From NCBI RefSeq assembly GCF_046250175.1, contig NZ_CP176468.1: 64,000 nucleotides of DNA; one strand, given 5' to 3'. Under the pieces are notes generated by a model. That model was given only the letters and a program-made list of their open reading frames with translations, searched no databases and was not told the origin of the DNA. The DNA comes from Psychromonas sp030397575. Its GTDB lineage: Bacteria; Pseudomonadota; Gammaproteobacteria; Enterobacterales; Psychromonadaceae. This document shows, in pieces, positions 1 through 8,107 of the stretch. A program made the translations under genes and the position numbers. Each line of letters begins with the position of its first letter. Within the stretch, counting starts at the first letter, position 1.

Positions 1-327
1 GTAGATGGTTATGATGTTCGTGAAGAAGTACAAGCCTTAGTGGGTATTGAGCTTTTAGTGAATCCATCAAGTCTTCCTGAATTGGAAGCTGACTTTTACT
101 GGCGAGATTTGGTCGGGTGTCAGGTTAAAACTGACAAAGGTTATCATCTTGGTGTTGTCACCGATTTGATGGAAACAGGTTCAAATGATGTACTTGTTGT
201 AAAAGCCAACTCGAATGATGCTTTTGGGCAAAAAGAACGGTTAATTCCGTTCATCGAAGAGCAAGTAATATCAAATGTTGATATTGCAAGCCAACTAATT
301 ACTGTTAATTGGGAACCTGATTTCTAA
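1..327 (+). CDS. rimM: 16S rRNA processing protein RimM (C-terminal part)
   Basis: The reading frame is open from base 1, so the gene begins upstream of the window; about 108 C-terminal residues are present. What is seen is the PRC-barrel half of RimM: the YWRDLVG stretch, the LGVVTDLMETGSNDVLVV block and a WEPDF end, all typical of the family. RimM binds ribosomal protein S19 and helps mature the 30S subunit head. It is followed after 19 bp by trmD and then rplS, the usual rpsP-rimM-trmD-rplS ribosome-biogenesis operon, so it is probably co-transcribed with them. A GTG at base 40 is only an internal valine codon. Confidence 0.93.
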   Translation, partial: VDGYDVREEVQALVGIELLVNPSSLPELEADFYWRDLVGCQVKTDKGYHLGVVTDLMETGSNDVLVVKANSNDAFGQKERLIPFIEEQVISNVDIASQLITVNWEPDF

Positions 328-346
328 TTACCCTAGGAGAAAAGTT

Positions 347-1093
347 ATGTGGTTAGGGGTTATTAGCCTCTTCCCGGACATGTTTCGGGCCATTAGCGAA
401 AATGGGGTAACAGGTCGAGCGATTAATAATAACCTGATCTCTATCGAATGTTGGAATCCTCGTGATTTTACATTAGATAAACATAGAACGGTCGATGATC
501 GTCCCTATGGTGGTGGGCCTGGTATGTTGATGATGGTGCAACCTTTGCGGGATGCAATCAACGCAGCAAAACAGAGCGCAAGAGAAGCAGGGCATGAGGC
601 AAAGGTGATTTACCTTTCTCCTCAAGGTCGACGTTTAGACCATCAAGGTGCACAGTCACTATCAAGCTCTGATGCTTTGATATTAGTGGCAGGGCGCTAT
701 GAAGGGATAGACGAACGCATAATCGAAAGCTTAATAGATGAAGAATGGTCTGTTGGTGATTATGTGCTAAGTGGTGGTGAGCTACCGGCAATGATTTTAA
801 TGGATGCTGTGGTACGTTTTGTACCGGGTGTACTAGGTCATAGTCAGTCAGCTGAGCAAGACTCCTTTGCGGATGGCTTGTTAGACTGTCCTCACTACAC
901 AAGACCTGAGGTGTTAGATGGGAAACAAGTGCCAAGTGTTTTATTGAGTGGTGATCACGAGAAGATTCGTCAATGGCGATTAACTCAATCATTACAACGC
1001 ACGAAACAAAGAAGACCCGATTTATTACAAAACCTAGCTCTGACTGACGAGCAAGCAAAATTGCTTGCTGCTCTGGACAGTAGCTCCAACTAG
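347..1093 (+). CDS. trmD: tRNA (guanine-N1)-methyltransferase TrmD
   Basis: A 248-residue protein of normal family length. TrmD uses S-adenosylmethionine to make m1G37 next to the anticodon of tRNAs reading CNN codons, which prevents +1 frameshifting. The start MWLGVISLFPDMF, the PYGGGPGM loop and the trefoil-knot SAM-binding segment with GRYEGIDERI and GDYVLSGGELPAM are plainly visible. The ATG is preceded by aggagaaaag, a good ribosome-binding site. It lies between rimM and rplS in the conserved operon. The function is known from the family and the identification is secure. Confidence 0.97.
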   Translation: MWLGVISLFPDMFRAISENGVTGRAINNNLISIECWNPRDFTLDKHRTVDDRPYGGGPGMLMMVQPLRDAINAAKQSAREAGHEAKVIYLSPQGRRLDHQGAQSLSSSDALILVAGRYEGIDERIIESLIDEEWSVGDYVLSGGELPAMILMDAVVRFVPGVLGHSQSAEQDSFADGLLDCPHYTRPEVLDGKQVPSVLLSGDHEKIRQWRLTQSLQRTKQRRPDLLQNLALTDEQAKLLAALDSSSN

Positions 1094-1135
1094 ACAGCGA
1101 TGTTATTAGTTAACTAGGCATAAAAAGGTATAAAA

Positions 1136-1486
1136 ATGAGCAAGATTATAGAAGCAATTGAAAACGAACAACTTCGTACAGATATCCCTGAGTTTTCTCA
1201 AGGTGATACTGTTGTTGTACGTGTTCGCGTAAAAGAAGGTGAAAAAGAGCGTCTTCAAGCATTTGAAGGTGTTGTTATTGCTAAGCGTAACCGTGGTTTA
1301 CATTCAGCATTCACAGTTCGTAAAATCTCGAGCGGTGAAGGTGTTGAGCGTGTATTCCAAACTCACAGCCCACTTGTAGGAAGCGTTGAAGTTAAACGTC
1401 GCGGTCTGGTTCGCCAAGCTAAACTTTACTACTTACGTGAACTTACTGGTAAAGCTGCTCGTATTAAAGAGAAGCTAGGTAAGTAA
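1136..1486 (+). CDS. rplS: Large ribosomal subunit protein bL19
   Basis: A 116-residue protein of the usual length for bL19, which sits at the 30S-50S interface. It shows the family pattern: N-terminal helix, the GDTVVVRVRVKEGEKERLQ strand region, FEGVVIAKRNRG and the VERVFQTHSP segment, then a basic C-terminus. It is the last gene of the rimM-trmD-rplS operon and a rho-independent terminator lies about 60 bp after its stop. Codon choice is more strongly biased than in its neighbours, as expected for a ribosomal protein. Confidence 0.97.
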   Translation: MSKIIEAIENEQLRTDIPEFSQGDTVVVRVRVKEGEKERLQAFEGVVIAKRNRGLHSAFTVRKISSGEGVERVFQTHSPLVGSVEVKRRGLVRQAKLYYLRELTGKAARIKEKLGK

Positions 1487-1548
1487 TTTCATTATTTTAG
1501 CTTAATAAAATAAGCTAAAATATGTAAGTTGCAAATTGCTATAATAAA

Positions 1549-1576
1549 AAGGTCTGCTGATGCAGGCCTTTTTTTT
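1549..1576 (+). terminator. Rho-independent terminator after rplS
   Basis: Stem aaggtctgc / gcaggcctt with a four-base loop and one G-T pair, followed directly by a run of T residues. It closes the rimM-trmD-rplS operon. Confidence 0.85.
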
Positions 1577-2065
1577 ACTTATATTTTTACTTATGTAAGT
1601 AAAATTAATAGATAAAAATAATTTTTGGTTAGACAACATTCTATAATTTAAATTAAGGTATGTTTCTCTGCAAAAAATTATAACTCTTAATGGATATATT
1701 TAGAGTTGTGTAACTTGCAACTAATTGTTTTTAGTCTATTATTTTTTAATAATCATGAAGGTTAAAAGTGCCCTTGGTTAAATACTGCTAGTATCAATGC
1801 AAAATAAGTTACGAGCCCAGTAATACTTAATTTCATTAAGTATGTGTTTAAATTTTTCAGAAAAAACTAAATTCAGGTATAAATTGATGCCATTTGAAGA
1901 TTAATGTCGTTAATCACCTGTTTGAGAATTGACCAAAATATGTCAATTCATTAATGATTATTTTCTTTATCAAACTTACCATACATAAGTGAGTTGTTTG
2001 GACTAAGTAAATCAATCTGCTAGATAGTGAATGGGTATAAATATGATCACCTACTGGGAGTGCGA
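1577..2065. other. AT-rich spacer between rplS and the YbaN-like gene
   Basis: About 490 bp of very AT-rich sequence. I see no convincing coding frame, RNA gene or strong hairpin. It presumably holds the promoter of the downstream gene, but no clear -35/-10 pair could be singled out. Confidence 0.5.
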
Positions 2066-2437
2066 ATGAGAGCACTGTTATTAAAATATACTTTATTTAG
2101 TATCGGTTTAATATCGACTATATTAGGTGCTTTAGGCGTTATTCTACCGCTATTGCCAGCTACCCCTTTCTTTATTCTTGCGTTATTTTGTTTTTCAAAA
2201 AGTTCTCCTCAATTTCAACAATGGCTATTAAACTTACCGGGTATCGGTAATGACTTGAGAAATTGGCAAGCACATAAAAAAATCCATAAAGAACGTAAAC
2301 CAGCAATTTACTTAAGTGTTGTGATTAGTTTTTTAATCTCTATCTCTCTGTTAATTGGAAAGCCATATTTACAATTAATGTTGATCACCATGATGTGTAT
2401 ATTACTTTTATTTATTAGACGCCTACCTGAGTATTAA
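2066..2437 (+). CDS. YbaN-like DUF454 inner-membrane protein
   Basis: A small membrane protein of about 123 residues. It has the DUF454/YbaN signature: an N-terminal hydrophobic helix with LGALGVILPLLPATPFFILALFCF split around the PLLPATPF motif, then FSKSSPQFQQWLLNLPGIG, a basic loop, and two C-terminal membrane helices. An in-frame ATG at 2027 would add 13 residues. I prefer the ATG at 2066 because gggag lies five bases before it and the 13 extra residues do not resemble a family N-terminus. The function of the family is not established. It stands alone between rplS and hldE. Confidence 0.8.
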   Translation: MRALLLKYTLFSIGLISTILGALGVILPLLPATPFFILALFCFSKSSPQFQQWLLNLPGIGNDLRNWQAHKKIHKERKPAIYLSVVISFLISISLLIGKPYLQLMLITMMCILLLFIRRLPEY

Positions 2438-2528
2438 TCTTTATTTGTCTGCAAATTTGATGTTTGAAAATGTGATTTGATTATGTCTGTGATAATCTAA
2501 GCCGATATATGGTTTAGAGATAAATAAA

Positions 2529-3971
2529 ATGAAAATAACCCTACCTGAATATGAAAAAGCGAATGTATTAGTCATTGGTGATGTAATGTTAGATCGCTAT
2601 TGGCACGGCCCTGCAGCGCGAATTTCTCCAGAAGCTCCTGTTCCTGTTGTTAATGTTAAACAGATTGAAGAACGCCCTGGCGGTGCTGCCAATGTTGCCC
2701 TAAATATTGCCGCTTTAGGCGCTAAGTCAAATATCATTGGTTTAGTTGGTGAAGATGAAGCCGCTCAAGCAATTAAAGATAGCTTAAACTCTGTAAACGT
2801 TGAAACTGATTTTGTTGCTGTAAGCAGTGCACCAACTATTACTAAATTGCGTGTATTAAGTCGTCATCAACAATTGATTCGTCTAGATTTTGAAACCTCT
2901 TTTAGCGATGTTGATAGTGCGCCAATGATCGCTAATATGAACAAAGCATTGAGCGGTAAAAGTCCTGTTGTTGTTTTTTCTGATTACAATAAAGGCTCAC
3001 TTGCTGACGTGCAAAATATGATTCAAATTGCTAAGCAACAAGGTGCAAGAATATTAGTGGATCCAAAAGGGACTGATTTTGAAAAGTATCGAGGTGCAAC
3101 TTTATTAACACCTAACTTATCTGAATTTGAAGCTGTCGTTGGGCATTGTGAAAATGATCAAATATTATTTGAACGTGCCGCTCAATTGGTCAAAGAGTTA
3201 GATTTGGAGGCGATGTTAGTAACTCGAAGTGAGCATGGTATGACTTTGATTCGTGAGAACCAAGCTCCTTTCCATCTACCTACACAAGCACAGGAAGTTT
3301 TTGATGTTACTGGTGCTGGTGATACGGTTATTGCTGTCTTAGCCGCTTCTATTGCTGCTGGTAGTAGTTTTGAAGATGCTTGTGCATTAGCGAATGCAGG
3401 GGCGGGAGTTGTTGTCGGTAAAATTGGTACTTCAACGGTTAATACTATTGAATTAGCAAATGCAGTATTTAGCCAGCAAGAGATTGGTTTTGGTGTGTTA
3501 TCGGAAGAACAGTTAAAGTTAGCGGTAAAATTAGCGCAGCATCGTGGTGAAAAAGTCGTGATGACAAATGGTTGCTTTGATATTTTACATGCTGGACATG
3601 TGTCATATCTAAATACCGCAAGAGAGCAGGGGGAACGCCTTATCGTTGCAGTTAATAGCGATCAATCTGTCCGTCGTTTAAAAGGCGATGGCCGACCTGT
3701 TAATCCAGTGGATCGTCGAATGGCCGTATTAGCGGGTTTAGGTGCTGTGGATTGGGTTGTAGAGTTCACCGAAGATACACCACAACGTCTGATTGCAGGT
3801 GTATTGCCTGACTTATTGGTAAAAGGTGGTGACTATAAACCGGAAGAGATTGCTGGCGGTGAAGAAGTGATTGCTAATGGTGGCGAAGTACGTGTTTTAC
3901 AATTCAAAGATGGCTGTTCTACTTCTGAAATAATCAACACTATTCGAAGTAATGCCAATCATACTAAATAA
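2529..3971 (+). CDS. hldE: Bifunctional heptose 7-phosphate kinase / heptose 1-phosphate adenylyltransferase HldE
   Basis: The 480-residue length matches the two-domain HldE. The N-terminal ribokinase-like domain (about residues 1-315) carries GDVMLDRYWHG, the RPGGAANVA motif and the catalytic DVTGAGDTV motif. The C-terminal cytidylyltransferase-like domain (about 345-475) carries TNGCFDILHAGHVSYL. The enzyme phosphorylates D-glycero-D-manno-heptose 7-phosphate and later adenylylates heptose 1-phosphate, giving the ADP-heptose used for the LPS inner core. It is monocistronic here and ends at a strong bidirectional terminator shared with tolC. Confidence 0.97.
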   Translation: MKITLPEYEKANVLVIGDVMLDRYWHGPAARISPEAPVPVVNVKQIEERPGGAANVALNIAALGAKSNIIGLVGEDEAAQAIKDSLNSVNVETDFVAVSSAPTITKLRVLSRHQQLIRLDFETSFSDVDSAPMIANMNKALSGKSPVVVFSDYNKGSLADVQNMIQIAKQQGARILVDPKGTDFEKYRGATLLTPNLSEFEAVVGHCENDQILFERAAQLVKELDLEAMLVTRSEHGMTLIRENQAPFHLPTQAQEVFDVTGAGDTVIAVLAASIAAGSSFEDACALANAGAGVVVGKIGTSTVNTIELANAVFSQQEIGFGVLSEEQLKLAVKLAQHRGEKVVMTNGCFDILHAGHVSYLNTAREQGERLIVAVNSDQSVRRLKGDGRPVNPVDRRMAVLAGLGAVDWVVEFTEDTPQRLIAGVLPDLLVKGGDYKPEEIAGGEEVIANGGEVRVLQFKDGCSTSEIINTIRSNANHTK

Positions 3972-3991
3972 CTCGTTCATTTAACCCATAA

Positions 3992-4017
3992 AAAAGGGAA
4001 GCTGCTGCTTCCCTTTT
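3992..4017. terminator. Bidirectional terminator between hldE and tolC
   Basis: Perfect 11-bp stem (aaaagggaagc with its complement) around a tgct loop. T-rich on the plus side and, read in reverse, also followed by T residues. It serves the convergent hldE and tolC genes. Confidence 0.85.
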
Positions 4018-4040
4018 ATTCATCTTTTAAACAACTTCAA

Positions 4041-5378
4041 TTAAGAGCTAGTGTTACTTTTTTGACTTTCGTTGCTTTGCTTTGATAGCCCTGCAGAAAT
4101 ATCAAATAGATCCTGCTCAGTTAATGTTCCTGCCGACAATTTCAGTTGTAGCATGTTGATGATGTAATCATAACGTGCATTGGCTAATAGGTTCTCAGAC
4201 TCGTATAAGCTACGTGTTGCATCCAATACATCAACAATCGTACGTGTACCTACTTCAAAGCTTGCTTCAGCTGCATCTAATGCACTTTGTGATGAAATAA
4301 CGGTTTGCTCATAAGCTCGTACAGAACTAACAGAAGCTTGCACGTTGTTGTAACCACTACTAATACTTACTTCTGTACTACGGAAGGTTTCTACTAAGTC
4401 TTGGCTAGCCATTACATAGCTGTACTGTGCTTGTTTTACCTGTGAAGTGATTGAACCGCCAGTGTAAATTGGTACATCTAAACTTAATCCTGCCGTTGCT
4501 GATTTAGCTGCATAAGAACTTGAAGTTGAGTCGTCATAATTATAATCGTCATAATCTAGGTCTAATGTGAAATCAATCGTTGGACCATGACCAGCTTCCG
4601 CTAAATCGATATTCATTTTAGCTAGCTCTTTAGCGATACGTTTGGAGTGCAGTTCCAAATTATGTTCAATCGCTTTATTGCGCCACACATTTACATCTCC
4701 TTCCAATGCAACTGGTTGAAAGTTTTCTGTATCAAGATAAGTGACTTTTTTAACATCTTCGCCGGTTAACTGGCGTAATAGATAATAATTGTTTGCTAGC
4801 GTATTTTTTGCTGTGATTAAATCTGCCACCGTTCTATCGTACTCAGCCTGTGCTTCGTGTACGTCTGTGATGGCAATTAAACCAACATCAAAACGTTGTT
4901 TAGTTTGCTCTAATTGACGTTCAACCGCACGTTTATTTGCTTCAACTGACTTTACTGACTCATCGGCACGTAATACATCAAAATAAGCAACGGCTACACG
5001 GTATATTAAATTTTGCGCAGCATAACCATAAATAGTGCCAAACTGTACTGCTTGTTTTTCAGCAATATCTGCATTTTGCCAATAAGCGCCATTATAGATT
5101 GATTGCGTTAGATCGAAGCCTGCGCCAAAATAATTGTAACGGCTAGTATCGCGGCTTGATTGTACTCTATTCGCATCTAATCCAAATCCAATTTGTGGTA
5201 ATAGATCAGCTTTAGATTCGTTTATTTGTTCTTTGTATAGGTCATATTCGGCTTTACTTTTTAAAATTACCGGATCTTTATATTTAGCTGTTTCATATAC
5301 TTGTTTTAAAGTATCTGCATTAACAGCTAGACTTGATAAACCTAATAAGGTCGCGATATAAATGCGTTTTAGCGTCAT
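4041..5378 (-). CDS. tolC: TolC family outer-membrane efflux channel
   Basis: A 445-residue protein with a Sec signal peptide (MTLKRIYIATLLGLSSLAVNA, cleavage after about residue 21) and the TolC architecture of two internally repeated halves of long helices and strands. Visible family features are LKQVYETAKYKDP near the N-terminus, GLDLTQSIY-like strand segments, and VGTRTIVDVLDATRSLYES in the second half. TolC trimers form the outer-membrane duct for type I secretion and RND/MFS efflux pumps. The tolC-nudF divergent pair followed by cpdA, yqiA and parE matches the order in many gammaproteobacteria, supporting true TolC rather than a paralogue. Confidence 0.93.
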   Translation of the reverse strand: MTLKRIYIATLLGLSSLAVNADTLKQVYETAKYKDPVILKSKAEYDLYKEQINESKADLLPQIGFGLDANRVQSSRDTSRYNYFGAGFDLTQSIYNGAYWQNADIAEKQAVQFGTIYGYAAQNLIYRVAVAYFDVLRADESVKSVEANKRAVERQLEQTKQRFDVGLIAITDVHEAQAEYDRTVADLITAKNTLANNYYLLRQLTGEDVKKVTYLDTENFQPVALEGDVNVWRNKAIEHNLELHSKRIAKELAKMNIDLAEAGHGPTIDFTLDLDYDDYNYDDSTSSSYAAKSATAGLSLDVPIYTGGSITSQVKQAQYSYVMASQDLVETFRSTEVSISSGYNNVQASVSSVRAYEQTVISSQSALDAAEASFEVGTRTIVDVLDATRSLYESENLLANARYDYIINMLQLKLSAGTLTEQDLFDISAGLSKQSNESQKSNTSS

Positions 5379-5788
5379 GGTAAAGAGATCCTGTTGAATG
5401 TATTTTTGTTCGTGTGAAGAAAGACTAATACTTGTTATTGTAGGGTATTATAAAAACCTATTATTAACTATTATTTGTTGCTTAGAAATACAATGAAAAT
5501 ATAAATAGACTCGTATTTTTTCCAACTTAGTTATGATGTTTTTACGCTATCCAAATGATTTTTAAAGGTTATTTTTTAAATTATATAGACCTGTAATTAT
5601 TAATTTTAATCAATTAATTATTACGATTATCGTATAACTTTTTAAAAAACGAGTAAATCGTTTATTAGTGCGTTTTATGCATTTATGAGTTTCATTTAAT
5701 CTATCAATAATAACCGAACAAAGTAATATTTTTTAAAGCGATTAGAGTGTTATTAAGTCTAATGCTTAGATACCTTAAATAAAAAATA
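5379..5788. other. Divergent promoter region tolC / nudF
   Basis: About 410 bp of AT-rich sequence between the divergent tolC and nudF genes. It must contain both promoters. I see no obvious protein-binding palindrome and no small ORF worth calling. Confidence 0.5.
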
Positions 5789-6397
5789 ATGGATGAAAAA
5801 ATGTACGATAAAAATGATGTTGAAATAATATCTAATGAACCACTTTATAAAGGTTTTTTTAAATGTAATAAATGGACTATTCGCCATAAACTGTTTTCGG
5901 GTGAATGGAATCAGCCTATCGAAAGAGAGTGTTTTGAGCGAGGTAAAGCAGCAGCCTTATTAGCCTATGATAAAGCTCAGGATAAGGTGATATTAGTTGA
6001 ACAATTTCGCTTAGGTGCAATAGATTCTGACCGCTCCCCTTGGTTATTAGAATTGATTGCCGGTATGATCGATGAAGGGCAAAGCGCGGAACAAACTGTG
6101 ATAAGAGAAGCTTATGAAGAAGCTGGTTTAGTGGTTGAAAACTGCCAATTCATGTTGAGTTACTTTGTTAGCCCTGGTGGCTCTACTGAAACCGTTGATT
6201 TATTTATTGCGAATGTGGACAGCACTAATGTGCAAGGTGTATTCGGTTTAGCCGATGAAGGTGAAGACATTCGTGTACATGTGGTATCAAGGGCAGAAGC
6301 TTATAAATGGGTACAAACAGGTAAGATTAATAATGGCATTACTATTATTGGTTTGCAGTGGTTGGAGCTTAACCACAAAGAGGGGTTAAATATCTAA
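5789..6397 (+). CDS. nudF: ADP-ribose pyrophosphatase (Nudix hydrolase) NudF
   Basis: A 202-residue Nudix enzyme. The Nudix box is complete: GMIDEGQSAEQTVIREAYEE with the REAYEEAG core, the residues that bind the catalytic metals. It splits ADP-ribose into AMP and ribose 5-phosphate. The segment REPLYKGFF-like N-terminus and FERGKAAALLAYD fit NudF. It is divergent from tolC and followed by cpdA; the small yqiB gene usually present between nudF and cpdA in enterobacteria is absent. A second ATG four codons in (5801) is a possible alternative start; neither has a strong ribosome-binding site. Confidence 0.93.
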   Translation: MDEKMYDKNDVEIISNEPLYKGFFKCNKWTIRHKLFSGEWNQPIERECFERGKAAALLAYDKAQDKVILVEQFRLGAIDSDRSPWLLELIAGMIDEGQSAEQTVIREAYEEAGLVVENCQFMLSYFVSPGGSTETVDLFIANVDSTNVQGVFGLADEGEDIRVHVVSRAEAYKWVQTGKINNGITIIGLQWLELNHKEGLNI

Positions 6398-6568
6398 CTC
6401 AATATACAATTTTTGTCTTTCATTTATCGGAAATGTGGCGCTGTCGACATTTTTAACGATTAAATCATTTTCATTTTTATGACGATGGTAAAATAATTAG
6501 CTTAAATTTCATTAAAGCTACTGTAGTTAGTAGCCTTTTTCATTACAGCAGAGCGAAACAGATAATAG

Positions 6569-7405
6569 ATGAATGGTGTAAATCAGACAATTGTAAACCT
6601 AGTGCCTGACCCCGAAGGGGATATAAAGCTATTACAAATTACCGATACTCACCTTTTTGCTGATAGTGAAAAAGATCTGTTGGGTATTAAAACCGTTACC
6701 AGTTACGATGCCATTATCAAACATGCTGCAAAGTATGCGGGGCAGTGTGCGGCGGTATTATGTACCGGTGATTTATCTCAAGATCACTCTGCTCAATCTT
6801 ACGTGGATTTTAGTGACCGTATCAAAACATTGCAGATGCCTTGTTATTGGTTGCCGGGTAATCATGATATGCAAGAAATCATGTTGCCATCGTTGTTGGC
6901 TGAAGGGTTAGCACAAACCAAGCAAATTATTAGCGAACATTGGCAAATTATCTTATTAGATTCCCAAGTCTCAGGGGTGCCATACGGCCATTTAAGTGAC
7001 TCACAGTTATCATTTCTTGAACAAAAGCTACAACAACATCCTGATAAACATACTTTGATTGCGGTACACCATCATGTTTTACCGGTTGGAGCAGCATGGT
7101 TAGATCAGCATATTCTTAAAAACAATGACCAATTTATCGCACTGATTAGTAAATTTAATAACGTAAATGCGGTGTTATCTGGTCATGTTCATCAATCATT
7201 TGATACTGTCAAAAATAAAGTACGTTATATAACGAGCCCGTCAACCTGTGTTCAGTTTAAACCTCAAAGTGATGATTTCGCACTTGATGATAAACCGCCT
7301 GGATATCGCTATTTAGTATTAACAAAGTCAGGTAAAATAGAAACTCAAGTAGAGCGACTCAAAGCTGGTGAATTTACAACAGATGAAAACGCAACAGGCT
7401 ATTAA
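6569..7405 (+). CDS. cpdA: 3',5'-cyclic-AMP phosphodiesterase CpdA
   Basis: A 278-residue calcineurin-like metallophosphoesterase. All metal-binding blocks are present in order: ITDTHLF, GDLSQDHS, LPGNHDMQ, AVHHHVLP and SGHVHQS. CpdA hydrolyses cAMP to AMP and so tunes CRP signalling. Gene order nudF-cpdA-yqiA-parE supports the assignment. Length matches the E. coli enzyme. It is followed after 19 bp by yqiA, so the two are probably co-transcribed. Confidence 0.93.
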   Translation: MNGVNQTIVNLVPDPEGDIKLLQITDTHLFADSEKDLLGIKTVTSYDAIIKHAAKYAGQCAAVLCTGDLSQDHSAQSYVDFSDRIKTLQMPCYWLPGNHDMQEIMLPSLLAEGLAQTKQIISEHWQIILLDSQVSGVPYGHLSDSQLSFLEQKLQQHPDKHTLIAVHHHVLPVGAAWLDQHILKNNDQFIALISKFNNVNAVLSGHVHQSFDTVKNKVRYITSPSTCVQFKPQSDDFALDDKPPGYRYLVLTKSGKIETQVERLKAGEFTTDENATGY

Positions 7406-7424
7406 TATTATATAAAGAGGTAAA

Positions 7425-8012
7425 ATGAGAGACCCTAATATAACTAAAGTTTTACTTTCGTTACACGGTTTTCACAGTTCTCCTGGTTCATTAAAAGCGC
7501 AACAAATGCGTGAATACCTAGCTTCAGAACATCCCGATATCCATTTTGTTTGTCCACAACTTCCCGTTTTTCCTCAACAAATGTGGGAAACGATTAAATC
7601 TATTTTTAATCAATATACCGGTTGTGAAATTACTGTGATGGGTAGCTCTTTAGGCGGATTTTTAGCAACTAAAGTCGCACAACAATATACGGCGAAGGTG
7701 ATTTTGATTAATCCAGCGGTGACGCCTGATTTATTATTGACACGCTATCAAGGTAAGCAAACTCATCCGCATTTATTGGAAGATTACTTTATTGATCAAG
7801 ATTATGTTCAGCAACTCGTTGCTTTGAACGTTGACAATATAAGTCACCCTGAAAATATTTGGGTGTTGTTACAAGAAGACGATGAAGTGTTGGATTATCG
7901 CGATGCTTTACAAAAGTACTCTCAGTGTAAAATAACTTGTGAGAAGGGAGGCGATCATAGTTTTGTTGGTTTCGAACGCTACTTAGCAGAAATAATTCAC
8001 TTTCTTTATTAA
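7425..8012 (+). CDS. yqiA: YqiA-like esterase (alpha/beta hydrolase)
   Basis: A 195-residue alpha/beta hydrolase of the YqiA/UPF0227 type. It starts with LLSLHGFHSSPGSLKAQ, has the nucleophile elbow GSSLGGF (Ser near residue 75), an acidic residue in LLQEDDEVLDY, and a terminal GGDHSFVGFER with the catalytic His. E. coli YqiA is an esterase acting on acyl-CoA and short esters. A good ribosome-binding site (aaagaggt) precedes the ATG. Its place between cpdA and parE matches the conserved cluster. Confidence 0.9.
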   Translation: MRDPNITKVLLSLHGFHSSPGSLKAQQMREYLASEHPDIHFVCPQLPVFPQQMWETIKSIFNQYTGCEITVMGSSLGGFLATKVAQQYTAKVILINPAVTPDLLLTRYQGKQTHPHLLEDYFIDQDYVQQLVALNVDNISHPENIWVLLQEDDEVLDYRDALQKYSQCKITCEKGGDHSFVGFERYLAEIIHFLY

Positions 8013-8107
8013 ATACATACAATCAATATATTTGTTCTGTGTTAACTTAAGCACAGAAAAATAACCCAAGATCAACACTACATAATAGACGTCAAATAGG
8101 TGCATGC

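Noticed and set aside
558..1058. Long minus-strand open frame opposite trmD
   Set aside because: It lies wholly antisense to a clear trmD, has no ribosome-binding site or family pattern, and is a shadow of the coding strand.
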